NCBI RefSeq assembly: GCF_030811835.1
Contig: NZ_JAUSRO010000003.1
Span: 310,001 to 374,000 of the forward strand
Length of the DNA stretch: 64,000 nucleotides
Source: Variovorax ginsengisoli
Lineage (GTDB): Bacteria; Pseudomonadota; Gammaproteobacteria; Burkholderiales; Burkholderiaceae_C
Direction of reading: 5' to 3'
The notes beneath the pieces are model-generated. The model made no database searches. It saw only the letters and a list, made by a program, of their open reading frames with translations, and had not been told where the DNA came from. The position numbers were made by a program, and so were the translations under genes. Shown piece after piece: positions 53,539 through 63,756 of this stretch (positions are counted from its first letter, which is position 1; the number at the start of each line of letters is the position of its first letter).

Positions 53539-55319
53539 TGACACCGCGCAACCGCATGTTCCTGGCCGCAGCCATCGTGCTCCTGCTCGCGCTGGTGCCC
53601 CAGGTGGCCGGCAACTTCACCGTGTCGCTGCTCAATGACGTCGGCATCGGCGCCTTGGTCGCGCTGGGGCTGGTGCTCTTCACCGGCATCGGCGGCGCGA
53701 CCTCCTTCGGGCAGGCTGCCTTTGTCGGCATTGCGGCCTATGCCAGTGCCTGGCTCACCACCACGCAGGGCATGTCGCCATGGATCGGCCTGGTCTTCGC
53801 GCTCGCCCTCACGGGACTTTCGGCGCTCGCCATCGGCATGCTCACGCTGCGGCTGGGCGGGCACTTCCTGTCGCTCAGCACCATCGCCTGGGGCCTGTCG
53901 ATCGCGATGCTGTTCGGCAACGTCGAGGCGCTCGGGCGTCACACGGGGCTGTCGAACATTCCGCCGTTGCGCATCGCAGGTTGGTCTCTGGCCGAGCCGC
54001 GCGCCATCTACTACCTGATCTGGGGGCTGGTCGGGCTGGCGTTCCTGTTCAGCCGCAACCTGCTGAGCTCGCGGCCCGGCCGTGCCATTCGCGGGTTGCG
54101 CGGCGGCGCGACGTTGCTGGCCAGCGTCGGGGCCGACGCCTACCGCGTACGGCTGACGCTGTTCGTGACCGCAGCGCTGTTCGCAGGCCTGGCGGGCTGG
54201 CTCTATGCGCACATGAACCGCTTCGTGAGCCCGTCGCCTTTCGACGTGCGCGCGAGCATCGAGTACCTGCTGATGGCCGTGGCCGGCGGGCTGGGCCAGC
54301 TGGTGGGTGCGCTGGTGGGCGCGGCACTGGTGCTGATGCTCAAGAACGGCCTGCAGGACGTGCTGCCGCTCCTCACGCAGCGCGCGGGCCAACTCGAAGC
54401 CGTCGCGTTCGCGGCTGCGTTCATCCTGCTGCTGCACTTTGCGCGCGGTGGCCTGATGGGCTTCGTGCGGCGCTGGACGCGGGGCCGCTGGGCAGCGCGG
54501 CCGGCCGCGGCGCCGGCCCAGCCGGTGACCCCGTTGCCGCAGCGCACGCTGCCCGCGCGTGGCACGCCGATCCTGTCGGTGAAAGGCGCCGTCAAGCGCT
54601 TTGGCGGCCTCGTCGCCGTCAACGAGGTGAGCTTCGACGTGAATGCGGGCGAGATCATGGGCCTGATCGGGCCCAACGGCGCAGGCAAGTCGACCATGTT
54701 CAACCTGCTGACCTGCACCATGCCGATGACCTCGGGCCAGGTTCGCTTCATGGACCGCGACATCGCCGGACTGCCGCAGCGCGAGGTGGCGCGGCTGGGG
54801 TTGGCGCGGACCTTCCAGCACGTCAAGCTGCGCCCCCACATGAGCCTGCTCGACAACGTGGCGCTGGGTGCCTATGCGCGCACCGGCGCCGGCGTGCTCA
54901 AGGCGGGCCTGCGGCTGGACCGCGCCGAAGAGCAGCAGGTGTTGCAGGAGGCGCAACGCCAGCTCGACCGCATCGGCCTGGGCGATCGCTCGCACGAAAT
55001 GGCCGGCAGCCTGCCGCTGGGCACCCAGCGCATTCTGGAAATCGCGCGCGCGCTGGCGGCCGACCCCGTGCTGCTGGTGCTCGATGAACCCGCCGCGGGC
55101 CTGCGCCGCAAGGAAAAGATGGCGCTCGGCGAGCTGCTGCGCAAGCTGCAGGGGGAGGGCGTGACCATCCTCATCGTCGAACACGACATGGACTTCGTGA
55201 TGAAACTGGTGGACCGCCTCGTGGTGATGAATTTCGGCTCCAAGCTGGTCGAAGGCGTGCCAGCCGTGGTGCGCGCCGACGAGCGCGTGCAGGCGGCTTA
55301 CCTGGGGAGCGTCGTATGA
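53535..55319 (+). CDS. Fused LivM permease and LivG ATPase (set 2)
   Basis: 594 residues with the same architecture as the protein at 46092: a LivM membrane half ([39 protein letters not shown]) and a LivG half with [36 protein letters not shown] and [11 protein letters not shown]. Because both sets carry the fusion, it predates the duplication of the module. It overlaps the flanking genes by 4 bases on both sides. Confidence 0.9.
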   Translation: MMTPRNRMFLAAAIVLLLALVPQVAGNFTVSLLNDVGIGALVALGLVLFTGIGGATSFGQAAFVGIAAYASAWLTTTQGMSPWIGLVFALALTGLSALAIGMLTLRLGGHFLSLSTIAWGLSIAMLFGNVEALGRHTGLSNIPPLRIAGWSLAEPRAIYYLIWGLVGLAFLFSRNLLSSRPGRAIRGLRGGATLLASVGADAYRVRLTLFVTAALFAGLAGWLYAHMNRFVSPSPFDVRASIEYLLMAVAGGLGQLVGALVGAALVLMLKNGLQDVLPLLTQRAGQLEAVAFAAAFILLLHFARGGLMGFVRRWTRGRWAARPAAAPAQPVTPLPQRTLPARGTPILSVKGAVKRFGGLVAVNEVSFDVNAGEIMGLIGPNGAGKSTMFNLLTCTMPMTSGQVRFMDRDIAGLPQREVARLGLARTFQHVKLRPHMSLLDNVALGAYARTGAGVLKAGLRLDRAEEQQVLQEAQRQLDRIGLGDRSHEMAGSLPLGTQRILEIARALAADPVLLVLDEPAAGLRRKEKMALGELLRKLQGEGVTILIVEHDMDFVMKLVDRLVVMNFGSKLVEGVPAVVRADERVQAAYLGSVV

Positions 55320-56047
55320 CAGCGATGCTCGAGATCAGTGATCTGCACGTGTCCTACGGCCAGGTCGACGCTGTGCGCGGCGTGTCGCTCGACCTGCGGC
55401 ATGGCCAGATCATCTCGGTGATCGGCCCCAACGGGGCAGGCAAGACCACGCTGCTGGCCGCGGCCATGGGCCTGCTGCCCAGCAAGGGCACCCTGCGCTT
55501 CGAGGGCGAGGACCTGCACGGCCTGGACGTCGAATCGCGGGTGGAGCGCGGCCTGTGCCTGGTGCCGGAGAAGCGTGAGCTCTTCGGCGAGCTCACCGTG
55601 CTCGACAACCTGCAACTGGGCGCCTATGCCAAGCGCCCACGCGGCGATGCAATGAAGCGCCTGCTGCAGTCGGTGTACGACCGCTTTCCGCGGCTGGCCG
55701 AAAGACGCAAGCAGCGCGCCGATACGCTCTCGGGCGGGGAGCGCCAGATGCTCGCCGTCGGTCGCGCGCTGATGTCGTCGCCACGCCTCCTGATGCTTGA
55801 CGAACCGAGCCTGGGCCTGGCACCGCTGATCGTGCGGGACATCCTGAGCATCGTTCGCACGCTGCGCAACGACGGCGTGTCGATCCTGCTGGTCGAGCAG
55901 AACGCGCGTGCGGCACTGGAGAGTTCGGACCATGGCTACGTGCTGGAGACGGGCGAGATCGCACTGTCGGGCGCCTCGCACGATCTGGCCGAAGACCCTC
56001 GTGTGCAGGCGACCTACCTGGGCGGCGGTACGCATGACGACGACTGA
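55316..56047 (+). CDS. livF: ABC transporter ATPase, LivF type (set 2)
   Basis: 243 residues. [53 protein letters not shown] and [11 protein letters not shown] identify LivF. It completes importer set 2. Its last 14 bases overlap the next gene, a CoA ligase, so import and activation are likely coexpressed. Confidence 0.9.
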   Translation: MTAMLEISDLHVSYGQVDAVRGVSLDLRHGQIISVIGPNGAGKTTLLAAAMGLLPSKGTLRFEGEDLHGLDVESRVERGLCLVPEKRELFGELTVLDNLQLGAYAKRPRGDAMKRLLQSVYDRFPRLAERRKQRADTLSGGERQMLAVGRALMSSPRLLMLDEPSLGLAPLIVRDILSIVRTLRNDGVSILLVEQNARAALESSDHGYVLETGEIALSGASHDLAEDPRVQATYLGGGTHDDD

Positions 56048-57710
56048 GCCTGCCGCGCTGGCCATGGCGCATGCCCCTCTGGCGCACGTCCCCCTGGCAC
56101 AGCGCACGCTGCCTTCGATGTTGCAGCGACAGGCGGCCGTGTATGGCGAGCGTCCGCTGCTGCGTGTGGCGGGCCACCAATGGTTGCACCGCGATGCGGC
56201 CCGCGTTGCAGGCGCGCGCGCAGCGACGCTGGCCGAGGCCGGCATCGTCCGCGGCGACCGGGTTGCGCTCATGACCGGTAACGGCATCGAGTTCCTGGAT
56301 GTGTTCCTGGGGAGTGCTTGGCACGGTGCGGTGGTGGTGCCGATCAACACCGCGTCCATGGGCCCGCAGATCGGCTATTTCCTCGGCAACAGCGCCGCCC
56401 GTCTGCTGGTGATCGCGGCCGAATGGCTGCCGCGGTTGGCCGACGTCGACTGGACCGGCAGCCCCTTGCAGACCGTCTGGATCATCGGGCCGTGGGACGG
56501 CACCGTGCCCGCCGGGCTGGCCACCCTTGTGCAGTTCGCGCGTGTGCAGGCGTTGCCGTCAGCCGCCTCTGCCGGAGCGCCCGCCGCCGTCGACGCGGCG
56601 CCCGTGCAACCCGGCGACCCGCTGGCCATCCTCTACACCTCGGGCACGACCGGGCCCGCCAAGGGTGTGATCTGCCCTCATGCGCAGTACCACGGCTGGG
56701 GCGCGAACAGCGCAGCGGTGCTCGGCGTGGGGGCCGACGATGTGCTTTGCACCACGCTGCCCCTGTTCCATATCAATGCGCTCAACACCTTCGCGCAGGC
56801 AGCGCTCACCGGCTGCGAGGTGGTCTTCGAGTCGCGCTTCTCGGCCTCAGGCTTCTGGCCTTCGATGCGCGCCAATGGGGCGACCGTGGTCTACCTGCTC
56901 GGCGCGATGGTGCCGATCCTGTTGGCACAACCGCCGGGGGAGGGCGAGCGCGATCACCGGGTACGGGCAGGGCTCGGACCGGGCGTGCCGCAGGCCGCCG
57001 CACGCGACTTCCTCGAACGCACCGGTGTGCGGTTGCTCGAAGGCTATGGCTCGACCGAAACCAATTTTGTGATTGCCACCGCACCCGATTCCCCGCGGGG
57101 CGGCGTGATGGGTTGGCTGCGACCGGGCTTCGATGCACGCGTGGCCGACGAAGACGACGCCGCGCTGCCCGACGGCGAAGCCGGAGAACTGCTGCTGCGC
57201 GCGGACGAACCCTACGCCTTTGCCAGCGGTTACTTTGGCATGCCCGACAAGACGGTCGAAGCGTGGCGCAACCTGTGGTTCCATACCGGCGACCGCGTGG
57301 TACGCGACCCCGATGGCGCCTTCCGCTTCATCGACCGCATCAAGGACGCGATCCGGCGCCGCGGCGAGAACATCTCGTCCTTCGAGGTCGAGCAGGTGCT
57401 GCTGAGCCATCCTGGCGTGGCGTCCTGCGCCGTGTACCCGGTGCGCTCCGAACTGGCCGAAGATGAAGTCATGGCCAGCGTCGTGGTCCGGCATGTCGGC
57501 GCGTTCGATGCCGACGCCTTGCTCGACTTCTGCGCCGCGCGGCTACCGTACTTCGCCGTGCCGCGCTACCTGGACGTGGTCGCCGCACTGCCGTGCACCG
57601 AAAACGGCAAGGTGCAGAAGTACAAGCTGCGTGAGCGCGGTGTGACGGCGACGACCCACGAACGCCGACCCGCGCAGCGTGCAGCCGCGCCGCGTCCGGC
57701 TGCCACCTGA
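56034..57710 (+). CDS. AMP-forming acyl-CoA ligase (second copy, class distinct from 37971)
   Basis: 558 residues from ATG at 56034 inside the end of livF. Motifs: [50 protein letters not shown] and the catalytic lysine in [12 protein letters not shown]. The C-terminal tail is Arg/Ala-rich. It activates a carboxylic acid as its CoA ester; candidates are a second auxin-like substrate or anthranilate at the end of the pathway. It is the last gene of the cluster and convergent with the GGDEF gene, 51 bases away, without an obvious terminator. Confidence 0.85.
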   Translation: MTTTEPAALAMAHAPLAHVPLAQRTLPSMLQRQAAVYGERPLLRVAGHQWLHRDAARVAGARAATLAEAGIVRGDRVALMTGNGIEFLDVFLGSAWHGAVVVPINTASMGPQIGYFLGNSAARLLVIAAEWLPRLADVDWTGSPLQTVWIIGPWDGTVPAGLATLVQFARVQALPSAASAGAPAAVDAAPVQPGDPLAILYTSGTTGPAKGVICPHAQYHGWGANSAAVLGVGADDVLCTTLPLFHINALNTFAQAALTGCEVVFESRFSASGFWPSMRANGATVVYLLGAMVPILLAQPPGEGERDHRVRAGLGPGVPQAAARDFLERTGVRLLEGYGSTETNFVIATAPDSPRGGVMGWLRPGFDARVADEDDAALPDGEAGELLLRADEPYAFASGYFGMPDKTVEAWRNLWFHTGDRVVRDPDGAFRFIDRIKDAIRRRGENISSFEVEQVLLSHPGVASCAVYPVRSELAEDEVMASVVVRHVGAFDADALLDFCAARLPYFAVPRYLDVVAALPCTENGKVQKYKLRERGVTATTHERRPAQRAAAPRPAAT

Positions 57711-57761
57711 AGCCGAAGCTTGCACCATGGGCGAGTATTCAGCGATCAGCGATCGATTTCG

Positions 57762-59153
57762 TCAGGACGCGCGATCGCGACCGGCCTGCTTGAGCCGTCG
57801 CTTGATGAGGTCGGCCCTGCGGTAGATGTCGTCTGGATTCTCATCCTCCCCGATCTCGACCGCCGCGACGCTGGCCGTCAGGATCGAGGCGTCGGACCTC
57901 GCATGCGGCACGGCCGCCTCGCTGAGTTTGATGCGAAGCTGTTCGGCAATCCGCCGAGCCTGCTCCAGGCGGCAGTCGTAGAGCAGCAGCGCGAATTCGT
58001 CGCCGTCCAGCCGGCTCGCCACGTCGAGCGGCCTGCGGGCGAAGGCGTTGACCACATTGGCTACCGTCGTCAGTGCGGCGTCACCCGCTTCATGGCCGTA
58101 ATGGTCGTTGTAGGCCTTGAACTGGTCGATGTCGAGCAGAATGAAGGCCAGTGCCGTGCGCTCACGGGCCGCTTGCAGGCGAGCGCTGGTGATATGCACA
58201 TCCAGCCAGCGGCGGTTGTGCAGGCCGGTCAGCGGGTCGAGGTAGGCCTGCTCGGCCAGCAGGCTGCGCAACAGAAACTGTTCGCGATGCGACTGTTCGC
58301 GCAGATAGCCGCCCACGCCGGCCACGACGGTGGTCAGCAGCATCATGCCGATCAACCGTTCATGGGTTTCGGCCAACGCGCTCGGCAGCAGGATGATCCC
58401 GGGCAGCACGCCAAGCAGGGCCGCGACCGAGGCGACGAACAAGGCCTGGCGAAAAACGAATCCCAACGGAAAGAACGCGCTCATCACGAGCAGCAGCAAG
58501 GGCAGGTCGGTCGTGGCTTTTCCCTCCAGCTTGTAGAGCGTCACGATGATGCCCGTAGCGGCCGTCATCGGCAGCAGGCTGAGCGCGGTGGACACATCGA
58601 GCGTCAGGTGCCGGTGCAGGTGACGCCGCGACAGCTTCGTGGCCAGCCCGAACAGCAGCAGCCCGATCACGAGAACCCGGCCCGACAGGATCACCCAGGT
58701 GTCCCGCGCGTAGTTCGGGAAGTGCTCGTTCGGCTCCATGCGCACGAAGTCGGCGGCCAGAAATAGCAACCAGGTCACCAGGGCGAGGATGCCGCAGACG
58801 ATGCCCGCGGGCCGCTGGGCCATGCGCACATGGGTGACGTATTCCTGCTCGAGCGCAGGCTCGAAACGCAGACCCCGAAAGCCGGCCTGCAGTTGGCGCG
58901 CGTACGCGCTGGTGGCGGCTTCGCCGGTCAGCAGGTCGTCGTCGAGCGCGGCCAACCGATCGGGCGCCAGCCGGCGAACCTGACGCTCCTCGACCCAGTG
59001 CGAACCTTCGCCAAAGATTTCGTTGGCCGTTTCAGCCACGATCTCATAGTCGCGTCGCAGCTCGGCGGCGAAAGGCGTCCAATTGCCATAGCTGCGCATG
59101 TCGTGTTCCTGATGGGACACGTCCGGGCTCCAGCTGAGGCGGATTTCTTTCAT
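57762..59153 (-). CDS. Membrane GGDEF-domain protein with variant DGDEF site
   Basis: 463 residues. A soluble N-terminal region is followed by five to six membrane helices between about 115 and 290 (AGIVCGILALVTWLLFLAAD, VLVIGLLLFGLATKL, LIGMMLLTTVVAGVGGY). A GGDEF domain begins near 305 (AYLDPLTGLHNRRWLDVHI). The active-site loop reads RLDGDEF (383-387) with Asp in place of the first Gly, while the RxxD inhibitory site is kept (RPLD). It may be a weak cyclase or a cyclic di-GMP receptor. An alternative start is Met19 (MRSYGNW). Confidence 0.85.
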   Translation of the reverse strand: MKEIRLSWSPDVSHQEHDMRSYGNWTPFAAELRRDYEIVAETANEIFGEGSHWVEERQVRRLAPDRLAALDDDLLTGEAATSAYARQLQAGFRGLRFEPALEQEYVTHVRMAQRPAGIVCGILALVTWLLFLAADFVRMEPNEHFPNYARDTWVILSGRVLVIGLLLFGLATKLSRRHLHRHLTLDVSTALSLLPMTAATGIIVTLYKLEGKATTDLPLLLLVMSAFFPLGFVFRQALFVASVAALLGVLPGIILLPSALAETHERLIGMMLLTTVVAGVGGYLREQSHREQFLLRSLLAEQAYLDPLTGLHNRRWLDVHITSARLQAARERTALAFILLDIDQFKAYNDHYGHEAGDAALTTVANVVNAFARRPLDVASRLDGDEFALLLYDCRLEQARRIAEQLRIKLSEAAVPHARSDASILTASVAAVEIGEDENPDDIYRRADLIKRRLKQAGRDRAS

Positions 59154-59318
59154 CGCAGATGTGGGCGGGCCCAGGTGGCAGGGCAGGTGGATCGGTGCAG
59201 ATGTTATCGGCAGTGGTCCGTTGACCTTGAAGGCTGTGTCAATTTCACATCGACACTTCCATTATTTAACATAATATACATTGTGTTATTTATTCAAAGG
59301 TATCATCTGCGCCGGCCC
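59154..59318 (+). promoter_or_regulatory. Divergent intergenic region with 22-bp imperfect palindrome
   Basis: Between the GGDEF and MFS starts, 59240-59300 is markedly AT-rich. Positions 59267-59288 form an imperfect palindrome with arms TAACA/TGTTA and an AT-rich centre (two mismatched pairs out of eleven). This is a good candidate repressor or GntR/FadR-type operator for the MFS gene. No complete -35/-10 pair is clear. Confidence 0.5.
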
Positions 59319-60527
59319 ATGCAGAAATCTCCTCACACCGCCGCGCTGGCGTTGACCGCGCTCACCTTCGCCTTCGGCCTGAGCCAGTTCTTTCGCAGTT
59401 GCCTGGCCGTGATGGCGCCCGAACTGCAGCTGGACCTCGGGCTCTCGTCTGCGCAATATGGCGCGATGTCGTCGAGTTTTTTCCTGGCGTTTGCTTTTGC
59501 GCAGTTGCCGGTGGGCATTGCCTTTGACCGTTACGGCGTCGGTCGTCCCACCGCCGCACTGCTCGCGGTGGGCGTGCTGTCGGCTGTTGCGTTCTCGCTG
59601 GCGCGCGGGCCGCTCGGCGGTGTGGTCGCCCAGGTCGGCCTCGGTATCGCCTGCGCGCCCGTGTTCATGGCGCTCCTGCATTACGCATCGGAAAACCTCG
59701 ATGGACACCGTTACGCCAGGACCGTGAGCCATTCGAATGCGTTCGGCATGCTGGGCGCGCTGTGCGCGACGGCGCCGCTCGGATGGCTCGTTCATGCGGT
59801 GGGCTGGCGCGCAGCCATGGCGGCTTCGGTGCCGATGATGGGCCTGGCCTGTTGGGGGGTGTGGCGCTTTGCGCGCGATAAGGGTCATAGCGCAGCGCGT
59901 GCAGAGTCGCCCGGCACCATGGTTCTGGTCAGCTTGCGCTTGCTGCGCATCGCGCCGCTCTGGACGTTGATTCCGCTGTGCGTGGCCATGGCCGCCGGCA
60001 CGGCGTTTCGCAATACCTGGGGCGGCGTTTACCTGTCGGATGTCTTCGGTCTGGATGCCGGCGGCCGCGGGCTGGGTCTCACGGTGCTGACCGTCGCTTG
60101 CTTCTGCTCGGCCTTCGTGCTGCCGATGCTGATGCGGCGTTCCCACCTCAAGTCAACGATCATGGGATGGGTCTGCGTGTCGGTGCTCGCCGCGCTGGCT
60201 TTGTGGGCGGCGCCAGCGGCCGGTCTGGGCGTCGATCTGGCCTTGCTGTCGCTCTTGTGCATTGCCGGCATGGTGCATCCGCTCGTGATGTCGCACGGCC
60301 GCGAGCTGGTGCCGGCGGCGCTGCGTGGACGCGCAATGGGCGTGCTCAACACCTTTGTTTTCGTCGGTGCGGCACTCGCTTCGTGGGGCTTCGGCTGGAT
60401 CGCACAGCGCGCCAGCCTGCAAGGGCTTGGCGCGGCGGCGGCATTCGGCAACATTTTCGCGACCGCAGCGCTCGCGCTGGTGCTCGGCCTGCTGGCCTAT
60501 GCATGGAGTCCCCGCGTGAGGCCCTGA
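59319..60527 (+). CDS. Major facilitator superfamily transporter
   Basis: 402 residues from ATG at 59319, about 12 membrane helices. FAFGLSQFFRSCLAVMAPEL is the first helix; FDRYGVGRPTA is the loop 2-3 motif (DRxGxRx type); a second half starts after a hydrophilic loop (RDKGHSAARAESPG) and contains RGRAMGVLNTFVFVG. The substrate is unknown; the family includes carboxylate and nitrate/cyanate-type carriers. No regulator gene is adjacent, but the upstream palindrome suggests specific control. A longer upstream frame overlaps the GGDEF gene and was rejected. Confidence 0.86.
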   Translation: MQKSPHTAALALTALTFAFGLSQFFRSCLAVMAPELQLDLGLSSAQYGAMSSSFFLAFAFAQLPVGIAFDRYGVGRPTAALLAVGVLSAVAFSLARGPLGGVVAQVGLGIACAPVFMALLHYASENLDGHRYARTVSHSNAFGMLGALCATAPLGWLVHAVGWRAAMAASVPMMGLACWGVWRFARDKGHSAARAESPGTMVLVSLRLLRIAPLWTLIPLCVAMAAGTAFRNTWGGVYLSDVFGLDAGGRGLGLTVLTVACFCSAFVLPMLMRRSHLKSTIMGWVCVSVLAALALWAAPAAGLGVDLALLSLLCIAGMVHPLVMSHGRELVPAALRGRAMGVLNTFVFVGAALASWGFGWIAQRASLQGLGAAAAFGNIFATAALALVLGLLAYAWSPRVRP

Positions 60528-60565
60528 AGTTTTTCAGTGCCTGCGCTCAGGCAAGCCGGACGCCA

Positions 60566-61243
60566 TCACCACTTGCCCGCGTTGGGCGACTTGGCGCGCA
60601 TGGCTGCGGCGATCATCTGTTCGGCGTCGGAGCGCTTGCCCTTGACCGCGAAATCCAGCGCCGTCATGCCGAGCTCGTTTTTCATCAGGGGGTCTGCGCC
60701 CTCCTCCAGCAGCAGCTTCACGCTTTCGGGCGAGCCGTACATCGCCGCCATCATCAGCGGCGTGGTGCCGTTGGGGGACTGGGCGTCGATGAAGGCGTAC
60801 TTGTCGAGCAACACCTTGATGATGGTGAGCTGCCCGCTGGAGGCCGCATAGTGCAGCGGCGTCCAGCCGGTCTTGTTGACGGCGGCATCGCGCGCGAGCA
60901 GTTGGGTGACCAGATCCTGCTGACCCTTGATCGCGGCCAGCATCAGCGCGCTTTCGCCGCTCGCATTGAGCACGTTCACGTCGGTCTTCGGCGACTCGAG
61001 CAGCACGTCGATCACCTTGGGTGACGGCTCTCGCAGCGCGATCAGCAGCCCCGTGAGGCCTTTCTCGTCGCGCGTGTTGGGGTCGAAGCCGCGGTTGAGC
61101 AGCGTGCGCACGCCGCTCGCGTTGTCCGCCCGTACGGCGCGAAAGAAGTCCTCGAAAGAGCCGGCATGCGCCACCGAGGCGCCCATGAAGGCGCCCGCGA
61201 GCACGGCCAGGCAAAGAAATCGTCGAGTGGGCTGTGATGTCAT
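60566..61243 (-). CDS. Secreted ankyrin-repeat protein
   Basis: 225 residues from ATG at 61243. Signal peptide RRFLCLAVLAGAFMGASVAHA, then five ankyrin-type repeats between about 28 and 215 (NASGVRTLLNRGFDPNTRDE, SGESALMLAAIKGQQDLVTQ, TGWTPLHYAASSGQLTIIKV, NGTTPLMMAAMYGSPESVKL, LGMTALDFAVKGKRSDAEQM). Ankyrin repeats bind protein partners; this one acts in the periplasm. Its start overlaps the tatD-family stop (ATGA), so it belongs to that operon. Confidence 0.9.
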   Translation of the reverse strand: MTSQPTRRFLCLAVLAGAFMGASVAHAGSFEDFFRAVRADNASGVRTLLNRGFDPNTRDEKGLTGLLIALREPSPKVIDVLLESPKTDVNVLNASGESALMLAAIKGQQDLVTQLLARDAAVNKTGWTPLHYAASSGQLTIIKVLLDKYAFIDAQSPNGTTPLMMAAMYGSPESVKLLLEEGADPLMKNELGMTALDFAVKGKRSDAEQMIAAAMRAKSPNAGKW

Positions 61244-62046
61244 GCGTTCACGCTGCTGAACAGCGTCTCGAAGTTGGTGCTGGTGGCTTGCGCAACGGCC
61301 TCCACAGGAATCTGGCGCAGTTCGGCAATCTGGCGCGCAACGAAGGGCACGTACGACGGATTGTTGGTCTTTCCGCGGTAGGGCACGGGCGCGAGATAGG
61401 GGCTGTCGGTCTCGATCAGCATCCGGTCCAGCGGCACGAAGGTGGCCACGTCGCGGATGTCCTGCGCCTTCTTGAAGGTCAGGATGCCGGAAAACGAGAT
61501 GTAGAAGCCCAGGTCGAGCGCCGCACGCGCCACCTCGGCGGTCTCGGTGAAGCAGTGGAACACGCCGCCGGCCGCGCCGCCGGTGCCGTCCTCGCCCTCT
61601 TCCTTCAGGATCGCCAAGGTGTCCGCCGAGGCCTCGCGCGTGTGGATCACGAGCGGTTTGCCCGTCTGCTGTGCGGCACGGATGTGCACGCGAAAACGCT
61701 CCCGCTGCCATTCCATGTCGGCGATGGTGCGACCGCCCTTGCGTTCTTCCATCTGGTAGTAGTCGAGGCCGGTCTCGCCAATGGCGACCACCTTGGGCAG
61801 CGCTGCGCGGCGCACCAGGTCGTCCAGGGTAGGCTCGGCGATGTCCTCGTTGTCGGGGTGCACGCCCACACTGGCCCAGAAGTTGTCGTAGCGTGCGGCG
61901 AGTGCCTGCACGTCGTCGAACTCTTCGAGCTTGGTGCAGATGCACAGCGCGCGGTCGACCTGCGCGGCGGCCATGGCGGCGCGGATCGCCGGCATCTGGT
62001 CGGCAAACTCGGGAAATGTCAGGTGGCAGTGGGAGTCGGTGAACAT
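61240..62046 (-). CDS. TatD-family metal-dependent deoxyribonuclease
   Basis: 268 residues with the family metal ligands: DSHCHL at the N-terminus, VHPDN, the glutamate in IGETGLDYY, HTREA, HCFTE and the late aspartate in LIETDSPYLAP. TatD-type enzymes are cytoplasmic 3'-5' exonucleases or DNases. It follows holB by 70 bases on the same strand, a common arrangement in proteobacteria. Confidence 0.92.
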   Translation of the reverse strand: MFTDSHCHLTFPEFADQMPAIRAAMAAAQVDRALCICTKLEEFDDVQALAARYDNFWASVGVHPDNEDIAEPTLDDLVRRAALPKVVAIGETGLDYYQMEERKGGRTIADMEWQRERFRVHIRAAQQTGKPLVIHTREASADTLAILKEEGEDGTGGAAGGVFHCFTETAEVARAALDLGFYISFSGILTFKKAQDIRDVATFVPLDRMLIETDSPYLAPVPYRGKTNNPSYVPFVARQIAELRQIPVEAVAQATSTNFETLFSSVNA

Positions 62047-62116
62047 CGGTCAGGTGGGGTGCGGTTCGGATGCGTTGCTGCGCCGGGCGCCAGTTATTTG
62101 GCCCAGGCGCCTGGAA

Positions 62117-63124
62117 TCAGGCACGGCGCGTGGCCGGCGGCGCCAAGGCATTGCGCGCCTCGCTGACCAACGCCTCGAGCATCAGGCCGGCGTTGAAGGG
62201 GTGTTCGGCCGTGCGCGCAGCCTGCGCGAGCGACTTGGACCATCGCGCCAGCGCCAGCCGCGACGGAATGGCCGGCAAGTCGTCGGGCGCAAAGAAGCGC
62301 GGCGCGGCACCGGCGCCAACGGCCATCAGGTCATGGCAGAGCTTTTGCAGCGCATCGATGGCCTGGGCCGGCGCGCGCTCGGCCAGCGCGCCCACCTCGC
62401 CGCGCGCCATCGCCTTGGGCAGCAGCGACCAGGCCTTGGCCGAGTGGCCTTCGCTGGCCAGGCGCAGCGCATCGCTTGGCCGGCCGCCCGCCACACGCAG
62501 CAGGCCGGGTGCGTCGGCCACGGGAATGCCCTGGGCCACCAGCCAGCCCACCGCGGCGTCGGCGTCGGGCCACGGCAGGGTGAAGCCGAGGCAGCGGCTG
62601 CGGATGGTCGGCAGCAACTGCCAGGCGGCCTCGCTGGCCAGCACGAAACGCACGTCGCCAACGGGCTCCTCGAGCGTCTTGAGCAGCGCGTTGGCCGTGA
62701 TCGCGTTCATGCGCTCGGCCGGGTACACCAACACGACCTTGCCGCATCCGCGGGCGCTGGTGCGCTGCACGAATCCGACGGTGTCGCGCATGGCTTCGAC
62801 CCGGATCTCGCGGCTGGGCTTGCGCTTCTTGTCGTCCAGGTCGGACTGGGTTTTTTCATCCAGGGGCCAGCCGAGCGCCATCATCGCGGTCTCGGGCATG
62901 AGCACGGCCAAGTCGGCATGCGTGCGCACGTCGATCGCATGGCAACTGTTGCATTGGCCGCAGGCGCCTTGCGGGCCGGGCTGCTCGCACAGCCAAGTGG
63001 CGGCCAGCGCCAATGCCAGTTCGTACTGGCCCAGGCCCGAGGGCCCCTGCAGCAGCCAGGCGTGGCCGCGTTGGCGAAGCAGATCGGACAGCGGCGTGAG
63101 GAGCCAGGGCGCCAGTGGCTTCAT
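62117..63124 (-). CDS. holB: DNA polymerase III subunit delta'
   Basis: 335 residues from ATG at 63124, overlapping the tmk stop (ATGA). [20 protein letters not shown] is the P-loop region; the usual lysine is Gln, as expected for delta', which does not hydrolyse ATP. A zinc cluster follows (CGQCNSCHA), then the SRC motif in [10 protein letters not shown]. It is part of the clamp-loader complex. The tmk-holB pair is typical. Confidence 0.92.
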   Translation of the reverse strand: MKPLAPWLLTPLSDLLRQRGHAWLLQGPSGLGQYELALALAATWLCEQPGPQGACGQCNSCHAIDVRTHADLAVLMPETAMMALGWPLDEKTQSDLDDKKRKPSREIRVEAMRDTVGFVQRTSARGCGKVVLVYPAERMNAITANALLKTLEEPVGDVRFVLASEAAWQLLPTIRSRCLGFTLPWPDADAAVGWLVAQGIPVADAPGLLRVAGGRPSDALRLASEGHSAKAWSLLPKAMARGEVGALAERAPAQAIDALQKLCHDLMAVGAGAAPRFFAPDDLPAIPSRLALARWSKSLAQAARTAEHPFNAGLMLEALVSEARNALAPPATRRA

Positions 63125-63756
63125 GCGATCAGCTTGCGTTGGTGGAGCGCGATGAGGACCTGCTGCCAGACCTGGTCGCGCGACTGGCCCGCATCGATGC
63201 GAGCGAAACGGTCGGACTGCGCGGCGCGCGCCGCATAGCCGGCCGCCACGCGCCGAAAGAATTCCAGCGGCTGCGATTCGAAGCGGTCGGGCACGCGGGC
63301 GCCCGCCAGGCGTTCGGCCGCCACTTCGGCGGGCAGGTCGAACCAGAGGGTGATTGCGGGCTGCAGCAGCACCTCGGCCTCGGCCGCACCCCACTGCACC
63401 CAGCGCTCCAGCGTGGCCAGCACGTCGAGGTCGAAGCCACGCCCTCCTCCCTGGTAGGCAAAAGTGGCATCAGTGAAGCGATCGCACAGCACAACGTCGC
63501 CGCGCGCCAGCGCCGGTGCGATCACCTGCACCACATGGTCGCGGCGCGCTGCGAACACCAGCAGCGATTCGGTCAGCGGGTCCATCGGCTGGTCGAGCAC
63601 CAGGCTGCGCAGCGTTTCCGCCAGTGGCGTGCCGCCGGGCTCGCGCGTACGCACGACCTGCCGACCATGGGCGCGGAACAAGGCTTCGAGTGCATCGATG
63701 TGGCTGGACTTGCCGGCCCCATCGATGCCTTCCAGCGACAGGAAAAGTCCACTCAT
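63121..63756 (-). CDS. tmk: Thymidylate kinase
   Basis: 211 residues. P-loop [16 protein letters not shown], the DR(Y/F) motif [19 protein letters not shown] (with dTMP-binding residues) and [10 protein letters not shown] are all those of Tmk. It phosphorylates dTMP to dTDP. The start overlaps the mltG stop codon and the stop overlaps the holB start, giving a tightly packed operon. Confidence 0.95.
   Translation of the reverse strand: MSGLFLSLEGIDGAGKSSHIDALEALFRAHGRQVVRTREPGGTPLAETLRSLVLDQPMDPLTESLLVFAARRDHVVQVIAPALARGDVVLCDRFTDATFAYQGGGRGFDLDVLATLERWVQWGAAEAEVLLQPAITLWFDLPAEVAAERLAGARVPDRFESQPLEFFRRVAAGYAARAAQSDRFARIDAGQSRDQVWQQVLIALHQRKLIA

Noticed and set aside
60538-60553. Perfect 6-bp stem between the MFS and ankyrin genes
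   Set aside because: No T-run follows on either strand, and a 6-bp stem in this GC-rich DNA is expected by chance.
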